Source: CAMPJU01 sp046566095
GTDB lineage: Bacteria; Pseudomonadota; Gammaproteobacteria; Xanthomonadales; Xanthomonadaceae
Length of the DNA stretch: 6,805 bases
Direction: 5' to 3'
Assembly: GCA_046566095.1 (NCBI GenBank)
Contig: JBKHXI010000103.1
Span: forward strand, 1 to 6,805
Shown here: positions 1-5,206 of the stretch, one piece after another
How the letters are laid out: each line of letters starts with the position of its first letter
Numbering within the stretch: position 1 is the first letter of the stretch
Translations under genes and position numbers: made by a program
Notes under the pieces: generated by a model
The model's database searches: none
The model's input: only the letters and a program-made list of their open reading frames with translations
What the model was told of the DNA's origin: nothing

Positions 1-203
1 TCCGGGGTCAGCGGGCTGCGGGTCTCGGTCAGGATCACGTCGAGCGTCGGCAGCACCCGCGCGGCGTCCTCCAGCGCGAAGCCGACGCCCAGCACCAGCA
101 TCGCGTGCACCAGCAGCGACAGCACCAGGGTCGCGCCCAGGCGCTGGCCCTCGCCATGGGCGGGGGGCGGGGCGTGGCTGGGCAGGGGCAGGGTGGCTGA
201 CAA
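1..203 (-). CDS. TonB-family energy transducer, N-terminal part (partial, runs off the left edge)
   Basis: TonB-type proteins sit in the inner membrane with the ExbB/ExbD motor and pass proton-motive energy to outer-membrane TonB-dependent receptors. The visible 67 codons give a short Pro/Ala-rich cytoplasmic N-terminus and one hydrophobic segment at about residues 23-43. Inside that segment lies the SxxxH pattern (Ser29, His33: SLLVH) that TonB uses in its transmembrane helix. It is followed by LEDAARVLPTLDVILTETRS, the start of the periplasmic part. No in-frame ATG precedes the helix. The best start is a TTG at 203-201 (M-S-A-T-L-P...), with no strong ribosome binding site; the next in-frame upstream candidate is another TTG at 305-303. 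It lies downstream of gshB on the same strand, 350 bp away. The family call is fairly sure, but the C-terminal TonB domain is outside the window and the exact start is uncertain. Confidence 0.75.
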   Translation of the reverse strand, partial: MSATLPLPSHAPPPAHGEGQRLGATLVLSLLVHAMLVLGVGFALEDAARVLPTLDVILTETRSPLTP

Positions 204-263
204 GGGCGGAACGGGGTCACCAGGGCCGGGGGCCGGGGACCGTCCGCGGTGGCGCGCGGGGTT

Positions 264-325
264 CCGGCATCGCCCAAGCTTCGCGGCAGAGGCCCGATCC
301 CGCAACGCCGGGGCGGCGATGCCGG
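264..325. repeat. 11-bp perfect inverted repeat with a 40-bp loop
   Basis: CCGGCATCGCC at 264-274 is the exact reverse complement of GGCGATGCCGG at 315-325, with 40 bp between. The right arm touches the next small hairpin (325-349), so the two structures lie side by side. No T-run follows on either strand, so a simple intrinsic terminator is not supported. It could be a REP-like element or a transcript-end structure, or it may be a chance match in very GC-rich DNA. Confidence 0.5.
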
Positions 326-349
326 GCAGCAGTACGCTTTTGTGCTGCC
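325..349. repeat. Small hairpin, 7-bp stem with an 11-nt loop
   Basis: GGCAGCA (325-331) pairs perfectly with TGCTGCC (343-349). The loop is gtacgcttttg, whose T-run lies in the loop and not after the stem, so it does not look like a standard terminator. Its function is unknown. Confidence 0.4.
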
Positions 350-390
350 GCCCGCTCGCGAGGGGGTCGTGGCCAGCCGGGGCATCCCTC

Positions 391-472
391 TGTCGTCCCG
401 AGCGCCGCGCGGGACCTGCGTCTGCCCGCCGAAGGCACCGGAAGCAGATCCCTCGCTGCGCTCGGGATGACA
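391..472. repeat. 29-bp imperfect inverted repeat (TCATCCCGAGCG-type dispersed repeat)
   Basis: The segment 391-419 matches the reverse complement of 444-472 at 25 of 29 positions. The core on each arm reads TGTC(G/A)TCCCGAGCGC, followed by GCG(C/A)GGGA(C/T)CTGC. A 24-bp spacer separates the arms. From memory, sequences of the form 'TCATCCCGAGCGnAGCGAGGGATCTGC' are dispersed between genes in many high-GC genomes, including Xanthomonadaceae, so this looks like a paired copy of an interspersed repeat. In RNA it could fold as a long stem and cap the gshB transcript. Confidence 0.65.
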
Positions 473-480
473 GATGCTCC

Positions 481-564
481 GGGGTGCGGGGTGCGGGGTG
501 CGGGGTGCGGGTTACGAGTTACGGGTTGCGGGCTGCGGGCTGCGGGCTAATGGCTATGGGCTGC
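481..564 (+). repeat. Tandem heptanucleotide array, 12 units of 7 bp
   Basis: Reading from 481 in strict 7-bp register, the units are GGGGTGC four times (481-508), then GGGTTAC, GAGTTAC, GGGTTGC, GGGCTGC twice, GGGCTAA, TGGCTAT and GGGCTGC (558-564). The family consensus is GGG(G/T/C)T(G/A)C. Ten of the twelve units keep a run of three or more Gs at 7-bp spacing, so the plus strand has many possible G-quadruplex combinations; 481-505 alone fits four G4 tracts with 3-nt loops. The last unit and part of the preceding one lie inside gshB, supplying its stop codon and final residues. The four identical units at one end and diverged ones next to gshB suggest recent expansion at the tonB-side end. 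Confidence 0.9.
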
Positions 565-1513
565 GGCGCTCGATCGCGTCGAACAGCAGGCCGGCGATGT
601 TCAGGCCGAACTGCGCGTCCAGCTCGCGGATGCAGGTCGGGCTGGTGACGTTGACTTCGGTCAGCCAGTCGCCGATCACGTCCAGGCCCACGAACCGCAT
701 GCCGCGGCGCTTCATCTCCGGGCCGACCTGGGCCGCGATCCAGCGGTCGCGCTCGGTCAGCGGTCGGCCTTCGCCGATGCCGCCGGCCGCCAGGTTGCCG
801 CGGAACTCGTCGCCCTGCGGCACCCGCGCCAGGCAGTAGTCGACCGGTTCCCCGTCCACCAGCAGGATCCGCTTGTCGCCCTGGGCGATCGCGGGCAGCC
901 AGCGCTGGGCCATCGCCAGCAGGCGGCCGCCGCCGGTGAGCGTCTCCAGGATCACGTTCAGGTTGGGATCGCCGCGGTCGCCGCGGAAGATCGAGCGCCC
1001 GCCCATCCCGTCCAGCGGCTTGAGCACCGCCTGGCCCTGTTCGGCGACGAAGGCCTTGAGCGCGGCAGGGTCGCGGGAGACCAGGGTCGGCGCGCAGCAT
1101 TGGGGAAACAGCAGGGCCGCGAGCTTCTCGTTGTAGTCGCGCAGGCCCTGCGGATCGTTGACCACGCGGGCGCCGGCGGCCTGGGCGATGCCCAGGACCT
1201 GGGTGTCGTGGAGGTATTCGGCGTCGACCGGGGGGTCCTTGCGCATCAGCACCACGTCGCCGCGGCCGAACGGGCGCGGCGCGGCCGGCCCGAGCTCGAA
1301 CCAGCCGGTCGGGTCGTCGCGGACCGCCAGCGGCGCGGCCCGGGCGCGGGCGCGGCCCCCGGCCAGCTCCAGCCCGCCCGGCAGCACGTAGTGCAGGCGG
1401 TGCCCGCGCCGCTGCGCCTCCAGCAGCATGGCGAAGGTCGAGTCCTTGGCGATCCGGATCGATTCGATCGGATCCATGACCACGACCACGTCGAGCGGCG
1501 GCGCTGGCGTCAT
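554..1513 (-). CDS. gshB: Glutathione synthetase
   Basis: This enzyme joins gamma-glutamylcysteine and glycine using ATP to make glutathione (EC 6.3.2.3) in the cytoplasm, the second step of glutathione synthesis. The 319-residue product is about as long as E. coli GshB and matches it throughout. Visible blocks are MDPIESI near residue 13, KDSTFAMLLEAQRRGH (23-38), LMRKDPP (89-95), NDPQGLRDYNEKL (119-131), the ATP-grasp glycine-rich loop LKPLDGMGG (164-172), PQGDEFRGNLAAGG (232-245) and the metal/nucleotide-binding ELNVTSP-type block EVNVTSPTCIRE (286-297). The first ATG (1513-1511) leaves a few residues before the first beta-strand, as in relatives; no strong ribosome binding site is visible. 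The last residues (…RRSP) and the stop codon fall within the heptanucleotide array. The gene is transcribed divergently from pilG. Confidence 0.97.
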   Translation of the reverse strand: MTPAPPLDVVVVMDPIESIRIAKDSTFAMLLEAQRRGHRLHYVLPGGLELAGGRARARAAPLAVRDDPTGWFELGPAAPRPFGRGDVVLMRKDPPVDAEYLHDTQVLGIAQAAGARVVNDPQGLRDYNEKLAALLFPQCCAPTLVSRDPAALKAFVAEQGQAVLKPLDGMGGRSIFRGDRGDPNLNVILETLTGGGRLLAMAQRWLPAIAQGDKRILLVDGEPVDYCLARVPQGDEFRGNLAAGGIGEGRPLTERDRWIAAQVGPEMKRRGMRFVGLDVIGDWLTEVNVTSPTCIRELDAQFGLNIAGLLFDAIERRSP

Positions 1514-1550
1514 CGGCAGGATAGCGGCATGGCCGGGCTGGGAGCGGGCG

Positions 1551-1559
1551 ATGTTAGCA
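1551..1559 (-). promoter_or_regulatory. Possible extended -10 promoter element for gshB
   Basis: On the minus strand the sequence reads TGC-TAACAT. This is a TGn extended -10 motif followed by a hexamer matching TATAAT at 4 of 6 positions, about 38 bp upstream of the gshB start codon. No good -35 hexamer sits at the usual distance. The call is weak and rests on motif and position only. Confidence 0.25.
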
Positions 1560-1646
1560 GGGCCGCATGTCGCGCCGCGGCGCGCGGGGCGGCGCGGGGA
1601 ACGGGCGCGAAAACGCGTTCAGCTGGCGCGGCAGGCCACGTTCGGC

Positions 1647-1677
1647 TTGACACTGCGGGCGCGGACTGGGATATAGA
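1647..1677 (+). promoter_or_regulatory. Candidate sigma70 promoter of the pilGHIJ-chpA operon
   Basis: A perfect -35 hexamer TTGACA is at 1647-1652. An AT-rich -10 region, GATATAGA at 1670-1677, follows: TATAGA (4 of 6 to consensus) at 19-bp spacing or GATATA (3 of 6) at 17 bp. It stands out in otherwise very GC-rich sequence. It would start transcription near 1683, giving an mRNA leader of about 50 nt before the pilG ATG. I see no comparable promoter later in the operon. Confidence 0.55.
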
Positions 1678-1690
1678 CGGGCAGCACAGC

Positions 1691-1715
1691 GGCGCGCGGA
1701 CGTTCCGGCCGCGCC
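1691..1715 (+). other. GC-rich hairpin in the predicted pilG mRNA leader
   Basis: GGCGCG (1691-1696) pairs with CGCGCC (1710-1715), and CGGA (1697-1700) with TCCG (1704-1707). The loop is CGT, and there is a 2-nt bulge at 1708-1709. The stem ends about seven bases before the GGGGGA ribosome binding site (1723-1728). It lies just downstream of the predicted transcription start, so it could stabilise the 5' end or tune translation. It may also be a by-product of GC content. Confidence 0.35.
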
Positions 1716-1734
1716 GCGTCCCGGGGGATTCACG

Positions 1735-2133
1735 ATGCAGGAAGAGGGTCGGCCCGCCAGCCTAGACGGCTTGAGGGTCATGGTGATCGACGATTCGAAG
1801 ACGATCCGGCGCACTGCCGAGACGCTGCTCAAGCGCGAGGGCTGCGACGTGGTGACCGCTTCCGACGGCTTCGAGGCGCTGGCCAAGATCGCGGACCAGC
1901 AGCCGCAGCTGATCTTCGTCGACATCATGATGCCGCGCCTGGACGGCTACCAGACCTGCGCCCTGATCAAGAACAACCAGCTGTTCAAGCGCACGCCGGT
2001 GATCATGCTCTCGTCCAAGGACGGGCTGTTCGACAAGGCGCGCGGCCGCATCGTCGGCTCCGAGCAGTACCTGACCAAGCCATTCACGCGCGAGGAGCTC
2101 CTCGACGCGATCCGCAAGCACGTCAACGCCTGA
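1735..2133 (+). CDS. pilG: Type IV pilus response regulator PilG (CheY-like)
   Basis: PilG is a single-domain receiver that accepts phosphate from ChpA. In Pseudomonas it promotes pilus extension and adenylate cyclase (cAMP) signalling. The 132-residue product is a complete CheY fold: acidic pair Asp19-Asp20 (VMVIDDS), phosphoacceptor Asp63 (LIFVDIMMPRLDGY), switch Ser93 (PVIMLSSKDG) and Lys115-Pro116 (YLTKPF). The segment KRTPVIMLSSKDGLFDKARGRIVGS is characteristic of PilG as distinct from PilH. A short N-terminal extension of about 12 residues precedes the first strand. The ATG is preceded by GGGGGA (1723-1728) at 6-nt spacing. It is first in the operon, downstream of the TTGACA promoter, with pilH 20 bp further on. 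Confidence 0.96.
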   Translation: MQEEGRPASLDGLRVMVIDDSKTIRRTAETLLKREGCDVVTASDGFEALAKIADQQPQLIFVDIMMPRLDGYQTCALIKNNQLFKRTPVIMLSSKDGLFDKARGRIVGSEQYLTKPFTREELLDAIRKHVNA

Positions 2134-2153
2134 CCGGGGGGTAGGGCAAGCAT

Positions 2154-2519
2154 ATGGCACGCATTCTCCTGATCGAGGACTCGCCGACCGACACGGCGGT
2201 GCTCACCCAGCTGCTCGAGCGCAACGGCCACCAGGTGCTGACTTCCAACAGCGCCGAGGACGGCATCCCGATGTGCCGGCGCGAACAGCCCGACCTGGTG
2301 CTGATGGACGTGGTCCTGCCGGGCATGAACGGCTTCCAGGCCACCCGCGCGCTGTCGCGCGACGCCGACACCAGCGCCATCCCGGTGCTGATCGTCAGCA
2401 CCAAGGGCATGGAAACCGACCGGGCCTGGGGCCTGCGCCAGGGCGCCAAGGACTACATCGTCAAGCCGCCGAACGAGGATGCGCTGATCGCCCGCATCAA
2501 CGAACTGCTGGGCGGCTGA
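2154..2519 (+). CDS. pilH: Type IV pilus response regulator PilH (CheY-like)
   Basis: PilH is the second CheY-like receiver of the Pil-Chp pathway. In Pseudomonas it counteracts PilG, by supporting retraction or by draining phosphate from the kinase. The 121-residue product has all receiver landmarks: Glu8-Asp9 (ILLIEDS), phosphoacceptor Asp52 (LVLMDVVLPGMNGFQ), switch Ser82 (PVLIVSTKG) and Lys104-Pro105 (YIVKPP). The segment KGMETDRAWGLRQGAKDYI is typical of PilH, which separates it from the PilG-type copy upstream. The ATG at 2154 follows G-rich sequence including AGGG at 2143-2146. It is co-directional with pilG (20-bp gap) and pilI (10-bp gap), so co-transcription is likely. No residue is missing. 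Confidence 0.96.
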   Translation: MARILLIEDSPTDTAVLTQLLERNGHQVLTSNSAEDGIPMCRREQPDLVLMDVVLPGMNGFQATRALSRDADTSAIPVLIVSTKGMETDRAWGLRQGAKDYIVKPPNEDALIARINELLGG

Positions 2520-2521
2520 GG
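2518..2521 (+). promoter_or_regulatory. Ribosome binding site of pilI, overlapping the pilH stop codon
   Basis: GAGG shares its first two bases with the pilH stop TGA (2517-2519). It is 8 nt before an ATG at 2530 and 5 nt before a GTG at 2527, so it can serve either start; the ATG is preferred. The overlap suggests that translation of pilI depends partly on ribosomes finishing pilH. Confidence 0.5.
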
Positions 2522-2529
2522 CGCGCGTG

Positions 2530-3081
2530 ATGTCCGCCGCAGCCGCCGCCGGCAAATCGCCGTTCGAGGTCCTGGCCGAGTACGAACGCAAGAGCCTGGC
2601 GCACGTCGCCGGCCTGCCCGAGCAGCTCGACGCGCCCGGCCTGTGGCGCGGCGTCGGCTACCGCATCGGCCGCCACCGGCTGGCTTCGGGCTTCGACGAG
2701 GTGGTCGAGATCATCCCGCTGCCGCCGGTCACGCCGGTGCCGGGGGCGCAGCCGTGGATGCTCGGGGTGGCCAACGTGCGCGGCAACCTGCTGCCGGTGG
2801 TGGACCTCAAGCAGTTCCTGGAGGGTGAGCGCACGGTGCTGCACGACGGCCAGCGCATGCTGGTGGTGCGCCAGCCCGGCGGCGACGTGGCGGTGCTGAT
2901 CGACGAGCTCTACGGCCAGCGCAGCTTCACCGAACCGCAGCTGATCGACGCGGACGAACTCGCCACCGGACGCTACGCGCACTTCATCGAGCGCGCCTAC
3001 CGCCTGGACGAACACCCGTGGGGGGTCTTCAGCCTGGAACGGCTGGCCCGCACGCCCGAATTCCGACAAGCCGCGGCCTGA
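2530..3081 (+). CDS. pilI: Type IV pilus chemosensory adaptor PilI (CheW-like)
   Basis: PilI is the CheW-type scaffold that links the receptor PilJ to the kinase ChpA at the cell pole. The product is 183 residues from the ATG (184 if the GTG three bases upstream is used), one CheW domain plus an N-terminal extension of about 35 residues (SPFEVLAEYERKSLAHVAGLP), as usual for PilI. The CheW signature is clear: PWMLGVANVRGNLLPVVDLK at about residues 75-94. Further typical segments are LVVRQPGGDVAVLIDELYGQ (111-130) and the C-terminal HPWGVFSLERLARTPEF. It lies between pilH (10 bp) and pilJ (36 bp). No enzyme motif is expected or seen. The identification rests on both the domain and the gene order. 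Confidence 0.94.
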   Translation: MSAAAAAGKSPFEVLAEYERKSLAHVAGLPEQLDAPGLWRGVGYRIGRHRLASGFDEVVEIIPLPPVTPVPGAQPWMLGVANVRGNLLPVVDLKQFLEGERTVLHDGQRMLVVRQPGGDVAVLIDELYGQRSFTEPQLIDADELATGRYAHFIERAYRLDEHPWGVFSLERLARTPEFRQAAA

Positions 3082-3117
3082 GCCGCCGCTCCCAGACGCA
3101 GCAACGAGGCCAAGACC

Positions 3118-5124
3118 ATGAGCACCACCATCGACAACCTTTCCGGGCGCACACGCAACCTCGGCGTGAGGTTCTGGCTGATCGTGCTGGCCGTCTCGGT
3201 GGTGGTGCTGGCGGCCAACACCGGCGTGGCGACCTGGCAGGGCACGCGCCTGGCCGGCGCCAGCTCCTCGGCCGCCAGCCTGCAGGTGCTGTCGCAGCAG
3301 CTGGCGATCCAGGGACGCGAGGCGGTGGCTGGCGACAGCGAGAGCTTCGCCGACTTCAAGCAGACCAAGGCCACCATCGACGGCGACATGGCCACGCTGC
3401 GCAACCGCTACGGCGACGAGCCGGGAGTGTCCGGGCAGATCGCCGAGGTCTCCCAGACCTGGGCGCCGATCGCCGGCAACGCCGAGCAGCTGATCGCCGC
3501 CGAGCCCGCGGTGCTGGGCCTGGCCGGCAACGCCGAGCGCTTCACCGCGCGCGTGCCGGACCTGCAGGCGCAGCTCAACGAGGTGGTGCGCGGCCTGTCG
3601 GCCGGCGGCGCGCCCTCGGCGCAGGTGTACAACGCCCTGCAGATGGTCGTGACCTCGGCGGCGATGGCCCGCCGCATCGCCGAGATCCGCGCCGGCGGCG
3701 CCAACGCCTCGCTCGCCGGCGACGCCCTGGCGCGCGACGCGGCGCTGTTCGACCGCAACATGGAAGGCCTGCGCGAGGGCGACGGCCGGGTCACCGCGCC
3801 GGCCGCGGTCGCCGCGCTGAACCAGGCCAACACCCTGTGGCAGGAGATGAAGCAGGACCTCGACGCCATCCTGGCGTCGTCCGACGACCTGTTCCGGGCG
3901 CAGGCCGCGGCCGCGGCGATCACCGCCGGCGCCGACCAGCTGCTGACCGAGAGCCGGGACCTGTTCGACGCCTTCACCGCGTTCGGCTCGGTGCGCGACA
4001 CCCGGCTGTTCCCCAACTTCTGGATCGGCGTGATCTCGGGCCTGGCCCTGCTGCTGTCGATCGTCGGCCTGCTGTACGCCCTCTACCGCCAGCAGCAGAA
4101 GCGGTTCCAGACCACCCAGGAACTCAATGACCGCAACCAGCAGGCGATCATGCGGCTGCTGGACGAGATGGGCTCGCTCGCCGAAGGCGACCTCACCGTG
4201 AAGGCGACCGTGACCGAGGACATGACCGGCGCGATCGCCGACTCGATCAACTTCGCGGTCGAGCAGCTGCGCAGCCTGGTGCAGACCATCACCGACACCT
4301 CGGTGCAGGTCGCCTCCAGCGCCCAGGAGACCCAGGCCACCGCGATGCACCTGGCCGAGGCCGCCGAGCACCAGGCGCAGGAGATCAACTCCGCGTCCAG
4401 CCGCATCACCGAGATCGCGGCCAGCATCGACCAGGTGTCGCGGAACTCGGCCGAGTCGGCCGAGGTGGCGCAGCGCTCGGTGGAGATCGCGACCAACGGC
4501 GCCGGCGTGGTGCGCCAGACGATCGCCGGCATGGACTCGATCCGCGACCAGATCCAGGAGACCTCCAAGCGCATCAAGCGCCTGGGCGAGAGCTCCCAGG
4601 AGATCGGCTCGATCGTCGAGCTGATCAACGACATCTCCGAGCAGACCAACATCCTGGCGCTGAACGCGGCGATCCAGGCGGCCTCGGCCGGCGAGGCCGG
4701 CCGCGGGTTCGCGGTCGTGGCCGACGAAGTGCAGCGGCTCGCCGAGCGCGCATCGAATGCGACCAAGCGCATCGAGACGCTGGTGCAGACGATTCAGTCC
4801 GACACCAACGAGGCGGTCAGCTCGATGGAGCAGACGACCTCGGAAGTGGTCGCCGGTGCGCGCCTGGCCGAGGACGCGGGCACCGCGCTGGGCGAGATCG
4901 AAAAGGTCTCGTCCGACCTGTCCGAGCTCATCCAGGGCATCTCCAACGCGGCCCAGCAGCAGTCCGGCGCCGCGGCCAACATCACCCAGACCATGAACAC
5001 GATCCAGCAGATCACCACCCAGACCTCGCAGGGCGCCAGCCAGACCGCCGAGTCGATCGGCAACCTGGCCCAGCTCGCCGCGGACCTGCGCCGCTCGGTC
5101 GCCGACTTCAAGCTGCCGGCCTGA
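3118..5124 (+). CDS. pilJ: Twitching-motility methyl-accepting chemoreceptor PilJ
   Basis: PilJ is the inner-membrane receptor of the Pil-Chp system; it signals through PilI to ChpA and in Pseudomonas also interacts with pilin. The 668-residue protein has a short cytoplasmic N-terminus, TM1 at about 17-39 (FWLIVLAVSVVVLAA), a periplasmic region of about 260 residues (two PilJ N-terminal modules expected), TM2 at about 301-322 (FWIGVISGLALLLSIVGLLY), a HAMP region (about 323-380, with EGDLTV at 356-361) and a long coiled-coil signalling domain. The hairpin tip is at 502-541, containing EQTNILALNAAIQAAS, AGEAGRGFAVVADEVQRL. The C-terminus (RRSVADFKLPA) has no NWETF-type pentapeptide tether for CheR/CheB. 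The ATG is preceded by GAGG (3106-3109) at 8-nt spacing. Compared with E. coli Tsr, the trimer-contact positions are changed (see findings). Confidence 0.96.
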   Translation: MSTTIDNLSGRTRNLGVRFWLIVLAVSVVVLAANTGVATWQGTRLAGASSSAASLQVLSQQLAIQGREAVAGDSESFADFKQTKATIDGDMATLRNRYGDEPGVSGQIAEVSQTWAPIAGNAEQLIAAEPAVLGLAGNAERFTARVPDLQAQLNEVVRGLSAGGAPSAQVYNALQMVVTSAAMARRIAEIRAGGANASLAGDALARDAALFDRNMEGLREGDGRVTAPAAVAALNQANTLWQEMKQDLDAILASSDDLFRAQAAAAAITAGADQLLTESRDLFDAFTAFGSVRDTRLFPNFWIGVISGLALLLSIVGLLYALYRQQQKRFQTTQELNDRNQQAIMRLLDEMGSLAEGDLTVKATVTEDMTGAIADSINFAVEQLRSLVQTITDTSVQVASSAQETQATAMHLAEAAEHQAQEINSASSRITEIAASIDQVSRNSAESAEVAQRSVEIATNGAGVVRQTIAGMDSIRDQIQETSKRIKRLGESSQEIGSIVELINDISEQTNILALNAAIQAASAGEAGRGFAVVADEVQRLAERASNATKRIETLVQTIQSDTNEAVSSMEQTTSEVVAGARLAEDAGTALGEIEKVSSDLSELIQGISNAAQQQSGAAANITQTMNTIQQITTQTSQGASQTAESIGNLAQLAADLRRSVADFKLPA

Positions 5125-5194
5125 GCGGCGGGATCTTCGCCAGGATGACGCCTTCCGCCCTCGCACGCCGCGCCGCGCGCGCCGCCGCCCCCCC

Positions 5195-5200
5195 TGGAGG
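5195..5200 (+). promoter_or_regulatory. Ribosome binding site fixing the chpA start
   Basis: TGGAGG lies 6 nt before the ATG at 5207. It is the strongest Shine-Dalgarno match in the operon and decides the chpA start in a stretch where the upstream DNA is almost pure G/C. Confidence 0.75.
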
Positions 5201-5206
5201 CCGGCG

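Larger units (their letters stand above)
204..553. other. 350-bp intergenic region rich in short repeats, between gshB and the tonB-like gene
   Basis: No convincing gene is seen here. Open frames through this stretch exist only because of the base composition and the 7-bp repeat periodicity, and their predicted proteins are Arg/Gly/Ala/Cys-rich low-complexity chains. The region holds an 11-bp perfect inverted repeat, a small hairpin, a 29-bp imperfect inverted repeat and most of a heptanucleotide array, each listed separately. I see no obvious -10/-35 pair for the tonB-like gene and no classic GC-stem plus T-run terminator on the gshB strand. Confidence 0.8.

Noticed and set aside
35..438. 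Minus-strand frames of 116 and 73 codons near the left edge
   Set aside because: They are out of frame with the tonB-like reading, which shows a clean transmembrane helix with the SxxxH motif. Their own products are Cys/Arg/Trp/Pro-rich and look like shifted translations.
481..564. CRISPR array
   Set aside because: The units are contiguous 7-bp repeats with no unique spacers, and no cas gene is present.
193..839. Overlapping plus-strand frames across the repeat region and the 3' end of gshB, with repeated GCGVRGAGCG-like peptides
   Set aside because: The periodic peptides are simply translations of the 7-bp array (three units make 21 bp, so each frame gives a 7-residue repeat). The rest is antisense to gshB. 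No ribosome binding site or family similarity is seen.
1100..1928. Frames across the gshB-pilG intergenic region (plus 1100-1765, minus 1554-1928)
   Set aside because: They cross from one gene's antisense into the other's and have no family likeness. The region instead shows promoter-like signals for the two divergent genes.
2154..2519. pilH as a recent duplicate of pilG
   Set aside because: The two receivers differ through most of their length and each carries its own PilG- or PilH-type segments. They are the standard pair of the Pil-Chp system.
3018..4130. 370-codon plus-strand frame overlapping pilI and pilJ
   Set aside because: It is a shifted frame of pilI/pilJ. The predicted protein is an Arg/Gly/Ala/Gln-rich chain, whereas the pilJ frame gives transmembrane helices and the receptor hairpin.
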